A stretch of DNA of 64,000 nucleotides from Vibrio ulleungensis. Lineage in GTDB: Bacteria; Pseudomonadota; Gammaproteobacteria; Enterobacterales; Vibrionaceae. The notes under the pieces are model-generated. The model saw only the letters and a list, made by a program, of their open reading frames with translations. It searched no databases and was not told the DNA's origin. A program made the position numbers and the translations under genes. The stretch spans positions 384,824-448,823 of the forward strand of contig NZ_JAFEUM010000001.1 in the NCBI RefSeq assembly GCF_016900875.1, written 5' to 3'. Shown here in pieces: positions 27,831-36,612 of the stretch; within the stretch, counting starts at the first letter, position 1, and each line of letters opens with the position of its first letter.

Positions 27831-27991
27831 TACCAACCAAAGCAATTAACTGGTCATTCTTGCTTGTTAAAATCACTGATAACGGCGTTAAAGATTTTGT
27901 AGGTAGAGCAACTACCTACGGCAATCTTTGCCTTGTTCTCAGCGATTTTCCCGTCGCAATTTTCTGACCAGTTAATGACTTCGATTGGTAT
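27831..27991. repeat. 160-bp near-palindromic intergenic element
   Basis: The outer ends TACCAACCAAAGCAATTAAC and, inverted, TACCAATCGAAGTCATTAAC match at 16 of 20 positions and continue with CTGGTCA on both sides. The inner arms stay complementary in blocks (AAAATC, AAAGATT, GTAGGTAG) down to a short loop (AGCAA). The whole element could fold into one long hairpin in RNA or DNA. It contains no coding frame and looks like a MITE-like vibrio intergenic repeat. Confidence 0.8.
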
Positions 27992-28058
27992 AAACAAAAG
28001 TTTCAACGGCCAATGGATGTTGGCTTACTTCATAGTCAGTAAAGGGATGTAGTGGCAG

Positions 28059-29543
28059 ATGAGTAAAGTTGGATGGATAGCCGTATTTAGTCTCGCAATG
28101 ACAGGTTGTAGCTCTACGCTATCGCTTGAAGAACGTGAAGCTAAACGAGAGCAAATTGATCAGCAATCGCAAGAAATTGTTGAGCAGTTACGCGATAAAT
28201 ACCCTGATATTGAAGAGCAAATCAACCAGTCCGAGGGTTACGTCACCATTTCTATGAGTGGTGTTAAAGTGCCTGTGGTTGGTTCGGCGTCCGGTGAAGG
28301 TGTGATTTACAGCCAACAAGAAAACTCAAGGACTTACGTCGAGGTCACTCGCTATGATCTGGGGGCTGGACTTGGCGCTGGTGGCTACCGTTCATTAACC
28401 CTATTTGATGACATTGAACAGCTTCATACCGTGCGAGAAGGCTCTTTAGAGATGTCCATTGGTGGCGATTGGGCGGTCAGTGACAGCTCGCGTGAAGCAG
28501 AGCTTTTTCAAGGCGGTGCCGATCTGCCATACACCACCTATCTACTGTACGACGATTCAACGGTTGGCGTTGTAGGCAGTGCGCGGGTTGTGTCCGTTTC
28601 GGTAAATGAAGAACTGACTGAAACAGGTGAAGGTGACGCTAAATTTCCTAACCAAACTCAACCGCCAATAGCTACAAAGCCTGATGAACCCAGACCCATC
28701 TGGGACTACCCATTGCCGTTCTTTGCGCAAGAGGTTATCGATCAAGGTTACAGCCTGCCTAAGCCATTTGGCATTTCTTTAGTTTACGCAGAAACACGAC
28801 AAAACATGTCGCTGACCGACCTAGAAGCAGGCTTACCTGGCAATGGTAATGTCGCCATTCCTATGGAGTTTGTGACGTTCGATAATAACTACTCGCACAG
28901 TAAAACGCCGCAACTAAAGATTGATGCGTGGCTGTTCCCGTTTATGAATGTTTTTGCCACCGTGGGTAAGCTGAATGGTACGGCGCACATTGAGTTTAAT
29001 TTGGATGGCAACGGGGTATTAGATCATTTGGGGATTGACTGTAGCGGGCCCTTTAAACCATTTGCGTGCCGCGTGCTAGAAGATAATCAAACCCCATTTG
29101 TCCCCATTGACGTAGATCTAGATGGATATAACTATACGTTTGGAACCGTTTTAGCTGGAGGGTGGAGAGACTATTTCGTAGCGCTACCTTTTTCAATGAC
29201 TTATGTGGATATGAAAAGCTCTAAAGCCGAAGAGTTGGTAATTAGTGCCTCGCCTCGTGTCGGGAAGCGTATTCCACTGCAAGGTTCACAATCACTAGAT
29301 TTGTTTATTGGTGCCAGTTATCTAGACAGCACCTTAACCATAACAGGTACTTTTGATTTGGCAGCTATTGGGATGGACGGCGAAGTCATAAACTACAAGA
29401 TCAAACAAGAAAACGATGATAAGTGGGCAGGCCTCTTTGGCGCCAACTACACGTTCAACCGAGAATGGTCACTTTCAGCAGAATACGGCCAATACAAAAG
29501 TGATAAAAAGCAGTTTATTACTTCGCTTAATTACCGCTATTAG
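28059..29543 (+). CDS. Lipoprotein with SYLF-like N-domain and probable C-terminal beta-barrel
   Basis: A 494-residue protein with lipobox LAMTGC (Cys17). Residues about 55-165 look like a SYLF/YSC84 lipid-binding module (GYVTISMSGVKVPVV, GEGVIY, LGAGLGAGGYRSLTLFDD). A proline-rich linker (about 205-235) follows. From about 250 there are alternating strand-like segments ending in an aromatic residue (ITSLNYRY), as in outer-membrane barrels. The joining of a lipid anchor, SYLF-like domain and barrel is unusual. All domain calls are by eye. AAAGG lies upstream of the ATG. The C-terminus faces the convergent glycan genes. Confidence 0.65.
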   Translation: MSKVGWIAVFSLAMTGCSSTLSLEEREAKREQIDQQSQEIVEQLRDKYPDIEEQINQSEGYVTISMSGVKVPVVGSASGEGVIYSQQENSRTYVEVTRYDLGAGLGAGGYRSLTLFDDIEQLHTVREGSLEMSIGGDWAVSDSSREAELFQGGADLPYTTYLLYDDSTVGVVGSARVVSVSVNEELTETGEGDAKFPNQTQPPIATKPDEPRPIWDYPLPFFAQEVIDQGYSLPKPFGISLVYAETRQNMSLTDLEAGLPGNGNVAIPMEFVTFDNNYSHSKTPQLKIDAWLFPFMNVFATVGKLNGTAHIEFNLDGNGVLDHLGIDCSGPFKPFACRVLEDNQTPFVPIDVDLDGYNYTFGTVLAGGWRDYFVALPFSMTYVDMKSSKAEELVISASPRVGKRIPLQGSQSLDLFIGASYLDSTLTITGTFDLAAIGMDGEVINYKIKQENDDKWAGLFGANYTFNREWSLSAEYGQYKSDKKQFITSLNYRY

Positions 29544-29564
29544 AGCAGTGTGAACACTGGCTCT

Positions 29565-30524
29565 TTAGCGCTTTATCAATGCCAGTACAGACAAGTACAC
29601 CGCATAAAGCGACCACTTCAGGGTAAACTGATTGGCCAGTGCTTGATTGGCATAAATGCTGGCCAGTTTGTATGACTGCTGCTGTTTCATGATACTAGCT
29701 AAATGTTTGTATTCGTATACTTTAGCTTGAATAAATCGCTGCCTAATTTGAAGGTGTTTTACATTGGTGATGTTCTTCTCAATGTAGCAGAGGCGGTTCA
29801 GGATCTTTCCAACTGCGTTTACCGCCGTAGATACATTGTCTGCCTTACCTCGATCAGGAATATTGTGCCTTGATACGATAGCTGGGTTGTACAATATCGA
29901 GACGGCTTGGTCGATACTTCGGTAGTAAAAATCTCTATCCCCTTCGTAAGCGAGAGATTCATCCATCCCACCAACCTGCAAGAAAAAGTCACGGTGCATA
30001 AATGTGCAGTTCATGTGCGCAAATCCATTACTGGTAAGCAGTTGATCAACCTTGATAGGTTGCGTGTCAGTCCTTTGAAATGTTTTGGCAATGTCTTCAA
30101 TCCAAATCACGGCCTCTTTCAATGTCCCGTTAGGTTCATACGCGATTTGATTGGAATAGATGACATCCACACCAGAAGGGTATTGCTCTAGATCGCGCAC
30201 CACATTTGATAGATAGTGCGGGTCTGTCCAATAGTCGTCATCGTCAAGGAAAGCGACATACTCTCCAGTTGCCTGAGCCACGCCGTAGTTTCTGGAATAG
30301 TTTGGACCGTGACCGTTGCGCTTTTCTATCAAGTGAAAGTATTGAATCTTATCTGGGTGTGTGGCGATCAACTGTTGATATTGGGCCTGGACATCAGGCG
30401 AGCTTCCATCGTCAACCACAATAATTTCAGTATGCGGGTAGCTTTGGGTGAGTGCTGAATCCAAGGCTTTACTAAAAAGCCCAACTCTATTTTTCGTTGG
30501 GATAATTATCGAAACGTTAGTCAT
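29565..30524 (-). CDS. Family 2 glycosyltransferase
   Basis: A 319-residue GT-A fold glycosyltransferase. SIIIPTKNRVGLFSKALDSA (5-24), VVDDGSSPD (37-45) and the metal-binding FLDDDDYW (92-99) are classic GT2 motifs. A hydrophobic C-terminal segment (about 300-317) may tie it to the membrane. Its start overlaps the end of the deacetylase-like gene by 8 bp, so the three genes 33221 to 29565 form one operon. Donor and acceptor sugars are unknown. Confidence 0.85.
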   Translation of the reverse strand: MTNVSIIIPTKNRVGLFSKALDSALTQSYPHTEIIVVDDGSSPDVQAQYQQLIATHPDKIQYFHLIEKRNGHGPNYSRNYGVAQATGEYVAFLDDDDYWTDPHYLSNVVRDLEQYPSGVDVIYSNQIAYEPNGTLKEAVIWIEDIAKTFQRTDTQPIKVDQLLTSNGFAHMNCTFMHRDFFLQVGGMDESLAYEGDRDFYYRSIDQAVSILYNPAIVSRHNIPDRGKADNVSTAVNAVGKILNRLCYIEKNITNVKHLQIRQRFIQAKVYEYKHLASIMKQQQSYKLASIYANQALANQFTLKWSLYAVYLSVLALIKR

Positions 30525-31485
30525 TGTTCGCCTTCTCTAACCTAGAAAACTCCGAAACCAGACTAGGGATTACTTTATTGTTATTAAGTAGCCAAGTCAT
30601 GATCTCAACAGTACTTTCACCAATGTCGGCAGCCGTATTACCGGTTGAGTAGGGAGTTAACCCTGATTTTAAACTGGAAGAATGCAGTGACAAAATGAGG
30701 TGTTGATGACCTGTTTGCTGCAATCTCGAATAGATGCGTTTAAGCTCGTAGATGGGAACACCTTCTGGGCTAAAGCGTAATTTTTTAACCCGCGCAATTT
30801 TACTGAGCAGCTTAAGCGGTGTTGAACTTTGAATGCGGGTAAACAGCTCAGGCTTTTTATTGAGGTAGTTCGCCAGCGGCCCAACCACAGACAAGAAGGC
30901 GCTATTATGAGGGAATACTTCTATCCCTTGTTTGACGTAATGTCCGTTGGTTGTAGAAGAGAAATCTGGGCCACCCATAGAGGTAAAGTCACTGAATGCG
31001 CTCGGACTGATGTCTGTTTTGTAGCCCAAGGCGTGCAAAATCTCGTAGGTGTTCTCGCCAATGCCATAGCGACCCGCCAAATAAGTTGTCGGTGCGTGAT
31101 GGGTTAACGCTTCAATAGCGTCTGTCAGTGTCTTTAGTTTGTCAAACTCAAGGTCGCGCGCCAAGTTTCCAGCAAAGGAGTGATACTCATCCACGTTGCC
31201 TTCAGAGTCTGACTCACTATACGGCGGAGTGACCCACGGGTGCAGGTGACTGGCAAATTCGATGTTTGGAGAGGCTAACCCGACCAGCTCTTCTATGGCC
31301 TGACGACCTTGTGGGCTATTTATAAACGCGTAATCAAGCGCTAACGTGACCTTCGCGCCAATGTCGAGAAGCTGTTTAACCGTAGTTGTGAACTGTGTGT
31401 GATGTGAGACATTATCATTGAAACGATTAAACCCACCATTCCAATCAAACTCTTCTTCTGTGTGAATGACTACCGCACATTCCAT
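30517..31485 (-). CDS. WalW-like polysaccharide deacetylase-fold protein
   Basis: A 322-residue protein matching the NodB-like fold of WalW proteins. HTEEEFDW (8-15) carries the first acidic residues, FASHLHPWVTPPY provides the His pair of a metal site, and LILSLHSSSLKSG is the final strand. No signal peptide is present, so it probably acts in the cytoplasm on a glycan precursor. It lies 8 bp after the ATP-grasp fusion gene and overlaps the GT2 gene. Confidence 0.72.
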   Translation of the reverse strand: MECAVVIHTEEEFDWNGGFNRFNDNVSHHTQFTTTVKQLLDIGAKVTLALDYAFINSPQGRQAIEELVGLASPNIEFASHLHPWVTPPYSESDSEGNVDEYHSFAGNLARDLEFDKLKTLTDAIEALTHHAPTTYLAGRYGIGENTYEILHALGYKTDISPSAFSDFTSMGGPDFSSTTNGHYVKQGIEVFPHNSAFLSVVGPLANYLNKKPELFTRIQSSTPLKLLSKIARVKKLRFSPEGVPIYELKRIYSRLQQTGHQHLILSLHSSSLKSGLTPYSTGNTAADIGESTVEIMTWLLNNNKVIPSLVSEFSRLEKANND

Positions 31486-31493
31486 TGTGATAC

Positions 31494-33221
31494 CTATCGA
31501 CTAATATCGTTGTAGAGTCGCTCGACAGCGGCGTTAATCATGCTATAGCTGTCATTAGCGTCTTGGGTGGTTTTACCATACGGATCGTCAATATAGGCTC
31601 GGCCAAACCACAAAGGGCCAACCAAGTCTGTCATGTTAACGCCTTCTGCCGGAGCCAAGTTTTGTTCAAAAAATAGTTGATTTTTCTCATCAAAAAACAA
31701 AACCAAATCTCTATCGGTAAGTTGAAAATCTCGAATATGTTTAGATCTGTGCAGCGCTAAATCCACATCAAACTGTTTGGCCGCCTCAATAAACATATCG
31801 GGGGACTGACGACCTGTTGGATCATGGATACCTACAGAGTGAATAGATAACGTAGTATCTCCGGGCAGTTTCTTTTTCAAATCGAACTCGGCGAATGAGC
31901 TGCGCACGATGTTCCCGTAACACAAGAAGTAGATCGAGTTGTAGTAACCATTCCCCAGTTTTTTACGTAAGGTTGCACGCACAAATGGGCGGTAAAAAAG
32001 CCTAAGCTGCGGTACTTTCCGATTGATGAACGAGCTAACCAGTTTCACGATATCCAACAGTTCAGCAAAAAAGGGTTTTGTGTCGTTCAATTCGAAGCTG
32101 TCTATTCGCTCTTTACCTACTAGCATTCTTCTTGATTCAAAGGATCTAATCGCTAAAAACTTAAGCGCTTTGAGTAAGCCTTTGCGTCGACGAATGCCCT
32201 GAAACTGACTTCTTACCATATTAAAGTCAGACGTAAGATTGCGAGCGTATTGATCGATACGATAGTCTTTGGGATACAAATCACTGTGAACACTTTGAGG
32301 TTCGGTCAAGTAGTTAGCAAAGTAGCTTGGAAAGTCGATACCTGATTGCACAGCCAAAGGAATTGAACCCCATACACGAGCATTTACTTCGATAAGGATC
32401 CATTTGCCATTATTAGGGTTTCTTTTAAATTCAAACATCGCCAGACCGGTCATATGGGTCTTTTCACACAGCTTTTTAACGGCTTCAAGCTGCGCGGGGT
32501 CGACCTCGACACTTTTACGGTAGGAGCTGCCACCCCCGTCGGCGGACTCCCAAAGCCGCTGATGAGCAAACGCGGTTTTGACCACGCCCTCAATAGCAAA
32601 CACTGACAAGCCTTCACCAGTGCCTTCAAAATATTGCTCTAGAATAAAAGGCTGATGCTGTCCGTCTAATAACGTTTTTAGTTGTTCGGTATCGCGCACT
32701 ATAGCGACCTTACCACGGTTGTGAATGTCGTCTTCGCGGTAGGATTGCAGCGGCTTAAACACAACAGGCAGCTCAATAGCTTCAAGGTCTATCTGTGATG
32801 AATTCTCAAAATGGTGGGCATCTGCCACGGGAATATCACATTCCATGGCAACAGATTTGGTTTTCCACTTGTCCAAAAAGACGTAGAACGCATCTTCGTT
32901 AACGACGGCGCAAGGAGGGAAGTCTTGGTGAGATTTTCGTAATTCAAGCAGCGGGAAAATGGCACGCTCATCACACGGAAAAATCAGCTCAATGGCGTGT
33001 TCGGTAACGTATTGCGCGATGGCATGTGACCACGCGGACTCTGTGTTGGCTAGTTGACTGACGCATTTAAAGGCGTGAAGGTATTGGCTGCGCAGTGCAA
33101 TAGACTGCGCATTGAGCGAAATGGCATGGACCTCATACTCATTTTTAGCCAGCGAACGAATTGAGCTAAGAAAGCTCCTCGAATCTTCGCCAATCACTAA
33201 AACGCGTTTACGTTTGCTCAT
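31494..33221 (-). CDS. ATP-grasp ligase fused to a low-molecular-weight phosphatase domain
   Basis: A 575-residue two-domain protein. Residues 1-310 are an ATP-grasp enzyme: N-terminal Rossmann-like VLVIGEDSRSF, ATP-contacting VVFKPLQSY (153-161) and the metal cluster LIEVNARVWGS with E278, N280 and R282. A basic helical linker (about 330-425) follows. Residues 428-575 resemble low-molecular-weight protein tyrosine phosphatase: P-loop CYGNIVRS (C434, R440) and general-acid loop IDDPYG (D545 or D546). This is the first gene of the ATP-grasp/WalW/GT2 operon. The ATP-grasp may join an amino acid to a sugar or lipid carrier; the phosphatase may act on the product or control capsule kinases. Both roles are guesses. 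Confidence 0.8.
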   Translation of the reverse strand: MSKRKRVLVIGEDSRSFLSSIRSLAKNEYEVHAISLNAQSIALRSQYLHAFKCVSQLANTESAWSHAIAQYVTEHAIELIFPCDERAIFPLLELRKSHQDFPPCAVVNEDAFYVFLDKWKTKSVAMECDIPVADAHHFENSSQIDLEAIELPVVFKPLQSYREDDIHNRGKVAIVRDTEQLKTLLDGQHQPFILEQYFEGTGEGLSVFAIEGVVKTAFAHQRLWESADGGGSSYRKSVEVDPAQLEAVKKLCEKTHMTGLAMFEFKRNPNNGKWILIEVNARVWGSIPLAVQSGIDFPSYFANYLTEPQSVHSDLYPKDYRIDQYARNLTSDFNMVRSQFQGIRRRKGLLKALKFLAIRSFESRRMLVGKERIDSFELNDTKPFFAELLDIVKLVSSFINRKVPQLRLFYRPFVRATLRKKLGNGYYNSIYFLCYGNIVRSSFAEFDLKKKLPGDTTLSIHSVGIHDPTGRQSPDMFIEAAKQFDVDLALHRSKHIRDFQLTDRDLVLFFDEKNQLFFEQNLAPAEGVNMTDLVGPLWFGRAYIDDPYGKTTQDANDSYSMINAAVERLYNDISR

Positions 33222-33493
33222 CCTTTTAGCCTAAACTCCGCTTTGCTTTACGATGCAAATAATCACCAATTACACTCTCATTCATACTACGCGAACGGGT
33301 TACTGGTCTGTGTTGCAAACTTAAGATAAAGAAGTGTTCCCTTATTACGGTCTCAAAGGTGACACGGTGAGGCTGAAATATTGAAAACATTCAAGCTTTT
33401 GCTCGTCAAATACCCCTAAATAGCGTGATGATAATCGAAGGTACGAGAGCGTTGGTAATGCACATCAATATGATAAAACCACAATGAGTAGAA

Positions 33494-34072
33494 ATGCGAA
33501 TGAAAACACTGTATTTGGTTAGGCATGGTGAAGCGGGAGACGATAGGCTTGAGCAGGTGAGTTATGTCGCGATAAATGAATACGACAAGCCGCTCACCCA
33601 ACTGGGTATCGAACAGTCCATTAAGTTAAACGCGGTGTTTGACTCAATCTCCATCGACCGAAGCTACACCAGTGACTACTTGCGAGCTAAAGAAACCTTC
33701 GCTCAACTTAATATTGCGTCGAATGCGCATTGTGAGCTTGCCGATATTAGAGAGTTGTATTGTGAGTGCATAGGTAAAAATTTAGGCAACGTAGACATTG
33801 AAGAATTTAAACGGCAGAAACAACGTGTGCTGCGCTTTATTGAAAATCATCTTTTGCGCATAGCCGATGGGGAAACAGTGTTAGTTGTGGCGCACGGATG
33901 CTTTATCCTCTATTTGCTAAAGCAGCTTATTGGTAAGTCTTTCGGGCACGATATGACTCATACAGGAGTGACTAAGCTGGTCTTTGAAAATGGGTGGGAT
34001 TTTGAGTATTTTAATCACTCTTCACACTTGCAGGACGCGATTTCGCCAGAGATTAGTGTTCTGTTTGAGTGA
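33494..34072 (+). CDS. Histidine phosphatase (SixA-like) family protein
   Basis: A 192-residue protein with the RHG catalytic motif YLVRHGEAGDD (8-18) and the second catalytic His in VVAHGCFILYLL. It resembles SixA and phosphoglycerate-mutase-like phosphatases. It is divergent from the ATP-grasp operon, separated by 272 bp in which I saw no clear operator. The second ATG (33500) is an alternative start. Substrate unknown. Confidence 0.8.
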   Translation: MRMKTLYLVRHGEAGDDRLEQVSYVAINEYDKPLTQLGIEQSIKLNAVFDSISIDRSYTSDYLRAKETFAQLNIASNAHCELADIRELYCECIGKNLGNVDIEEFKRQKQRVLRFIENHLLRIADGETVLVVAHGCFILYLLKQLIGKSFGHDMTHTGVTKLVFENGWDFEYFNHSSHLQDAISPEISVLFE

Positions 34073-34190
34073 ACTTTGTTTGTAGGGCGATAGCTAATAA
34101 TACACAACAATCGCGACGTCAAATGAGACGATTGAGTGATAAATAGTTTGAATTTTTTCGACTACTTGAACGACGAGACTTATATTTTCT

Positions 34191-34682
34191 ATGCAAAACG
34201 CTAAAAGCTTTTTGATGACGGGTATGTTGCTACTGCTAGTAAGTGGATGCCGCTTTTCCTTGTATCCCAGCAATCCTTTACCTGAGTTTGAGCAAGATAA
34301 CTCTCCGACTCTCGCAGGCATAGATACTGACGGCAATGGTATAAGAGACGATATTGAGCGTTACTTAGGGACTCTTGAGCTAAATGATTCCCAGCAAAAA
34401 GCGCTGAATCGGTTGGCGGTGTCGCTGCAAGTTAGCCTTGAAACTGACCTTGAGAGAAGCCTCGACAGCCAACCCACATTACAAAAAAATCATCAGGATT
34501 ACGTATCCCATCTATATTGTTTTGTGGAGTCTATGCAAGATGACGAAAAAGCGGGAAGTATCGTGGATAGTCTTCATTTGTATACCATTAATACTCCACA
34601 GCGGATAGATAAACACAAACAGAATCAAACGGTATTGCTTAATCAGCCAAGCCCGTCACCAGATGAATCGGTTTGCCACTAA
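34191..34682 (+). CDS. Small lipoprotein with EF-hand-like calcium loop
   Basis: A 163-residue predicted lipoprotein: signal sequence and lipobox LLLVSGC (Cys near residue 20), then DTDGNGIRDDIE (about 45-56), a canonical EF-hand/dockerin-type Ca-binding loop. The rest is helical and contains two Cys. Homologous small lipoproteins occur in vibrios without known role. It overlaps no other gene; its stop lies 2 bp from the opposing YdcF gene. Confidence 0.65.
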   Translation: MQNAKSFLMTGMLLLLVSGCRFSLYPSNPLPEFEQDNSPTLAGIDTDGNGIRDDIERYLGTLELNDSQQKALNRLAVSLQVSLETDLERSLDSQPTLQKNHQDYVSHLYCFVESMQDDEKAGSIVDSLHLYTINTPQRIDKHKQNQTVLLNQPSPSPDESVCH

Positions 34683-34684
34683 GG

Positions 34685-35371
34685 CTAGTCGCAGTGGTAA
34701 TATCCAAGTGCCTTAACCACCTCATAAGCTTGATAAACTTCTTTAGGGATAGGTTGCTCAATTTGAAACCCCTTTGCCGGATAGTCTCTAATTCGCTCAA
34801 AATCGCTCACCATAGCGTCCACCACTAAATCGATTGGCATATCGATGCAGAGATAGTCTTCAAACTTGCCTTTCTGAGAGGTGACGACTACTTGTGTTTC
34901 TTCTATAGGCCACTGTTTAACAAACGTCGCTAGGCTTCGTCGTTCCATAAACGGCTTTTGAACAATAATGACTTTTTCGGGAATGTCGTTCATATCATTC
35001 AGCATTTGATAACTAAAGAGTACATTTTCCCCTGTATTGCTGGCGTTTGTTTCTAATAAAATCGCCTCTTTAGGTACGCCCAAATCGCGAGCGACCTGCG
35101 CAAAAGTCTCGGCTTCAGTGTGCTCAAATAGATCTTCAGTAAATCGACCTAAGCCACCGCTGAATAGTATCTTTGGGGCTAACTGCAGATGATAAAGTTG
35201 GGCAGCGTATTCAGCTACGCGAAGATCATTGCTGCATAGCACCATAATTAGGTCACTTTTAACTACGCAATGGTCGAGCTGCAAATATTGCCACAAGGTT
35301 TCAATCGCTTTGTATTTTCTCATCTTCATTATCGAGTTTGTTGAGTCTTTATAGCCTGAGACTACCATCAT
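34685..35371 (-). CDS. YdcF-like (DUF218) protein
   Basis: A 228-residue DUF218/YdcF-type protein. Family features are SDLIMVLCSNDLRVAEYA, ILFSGGLGRF and NTGENVLFSYQML, which form the nucleotide-like binding Rossmann core. No membrane segment is visible, so it is the soluble YdcF group, reported to bind S-adenosylmethionine. The true start may be Met15 (35329), which fits the E. coli length better; neither start has a strong ribosome site. Confidence 0.78.
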   Translation of the reverse strand: MMVVSGYKDSTNSIMKMRKYKAIETLWQYLQLDHCVVKSDLIMVLCSNDLRVAEYAAQLYHLQLAPKILFSGGLGRFTEDLFEHTEAETFAQVARDLGVPKEAILLETNASNTGENVLFSYQMLNDMNDIPEKVIIVQKPFMERRSLATFVKQWPIEETQVVVTSQKGKFEDYLCIDMPIDLVVDAMVSDFERIRDYPAKGFQIEQPIPKEVYQAYEVVKALGYYHCD

Positions 35372-35621
35372 TTGACATGCAAAAATGGAAGCGAGTTGTA
35401 ATATGGGAAAACCTTCGCGAGTCTTTTGATACCACTGCGCTATCGTTTTGAAAGCACACTGTCACAGACGAAGGAGAATGCAATCGTCGTCATACTGTTG
35501 TGCATGAGATGTGATCCAAGATTAGTCAATAAACCCATTAGGTATTTTCATACTGGAAATGCAGGTAATATATTAGCTAAATAGAGACTTTGAGATCACG
35601 CTGCCCAGTGAGACGGATACC

Positions 35622-36566
35622 ATGGTAACAATAGAACAGCAACTATCGCGCATAGACCTTAATCTTTTGGTGTCGCTGAGCGTGCTCCTTAAAGAGAGAA
35701 ATGTTACTAAGGCTGCACAGCGATTGTATCTGTCGCAGCCGGCGATGAGTCGAGCCTTAGCAAAGTTACGGGAAATTTTTGACGATCCACTTTTGTATCG
35801 TGAGTCGAATGGGTTGTCACCCACTCAAAAAGCGCTGGAGCTTCAGGGGGCAATCGATGAGCTATTGCTGTCGACTCAAAGTATTCTGTCGAAAAAGGAG
35901 TTTAGCCCTCAAAGCTGTGACAACACCTTTACCATTTCAATCCCGCCGCTAATGAGCACATTTTTGTCGGTTCCATTGGCGACGGCGCTTGTTGAGCAGG
36001 CTCCACTCGCTAGCATGGCGGAATACCCTATCACCACTACGCCGATTCAGCATTTATCGTCACGAGATGTGGACTTTTCGATCCATATTATTCAGCCAAA
36101 AGACGAAACAGAGTACTCATATCAGAAGTTGGGGCGGTTGCACCCCGTTTTTTATGTCTCGCAAAATCATCCCCTAGCGCAGAAAAATGATGTGACCTTA
36201 GAAGAGATTTTGGCGTATCGATTCGTTGATATGAGCTTGGATATTAGCTCTCTCATTGAATTCCAAAACCCCATCGATGTCTATTTGGAAGGGTTGGGCC
36301 TTAGACGGGACCTCGCTTACAAAAGTGGACAGGTGGCCTCGCTGATTAAATTTATGCAAAGCACCGACAGTGTGATGGCGTCGACGCAAATGCTGGCTAA
36401 AACGGCGAATGCGGAGCAGCTAGTGCCGATTTTGAGTTTACAGGGTGTCGATGAGGTTGAGGTTAATCTCTATTTAATTGAACACAAGAGAACACTGCAC
36501 AGCGAGCCCCACAAATGGTTTAAGGAACTGATCGTTTCAACCATTAGAGATGGCGTGTTCCTCTAA
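35622..36566 (+). CDS. LysR-family transcriptional regulator
   Basis: A 314-residue LysR protein. The helix-turn-helix spans about 9-70 (IDLNLLVSLSVLLKERNVTK, LSQPAMSRALAKLREIFDDP), then a NodD/NahR-like effector domain. It is flanked by YdcF (divergent) and batD (convergent). The target is unknown; the divergent ydcF-like gene is the nearest candidate. Confidence 0.82.
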   Translation: MVTIEQQLSRIDLNLLVSLSVLLKERNVTKAAQRLYLSQPAMSRALAKLREIFDDPLLYRESNGLSPTQKALELQGAIDELLLSTQSILSKKEFSPQSCDNTFTISIPPLMSTFLSVPLATALVEQAPLASMAEYPITTTPIQHLSSRDVDFSIHIIQPKDETEYSYQKLGRLHPVFYVSQNHPLAQKNDVTLEEILAYRFVDMSLDISSLIEFQNPIDVYLEGLGLRRDLAYKSGQVASLIKFMQSTDSVMASTQMLAKTANAEQLVPILSLQGVDEVEVNLYLIEHKRTLHSEPHKWFKELIVSTIRDGVFL

Positions 36567-36612
36567 CGGTTGTGGGCTAATTGCTTCAAGTTGTTGCTCG
36601 GGCTACAGACAT

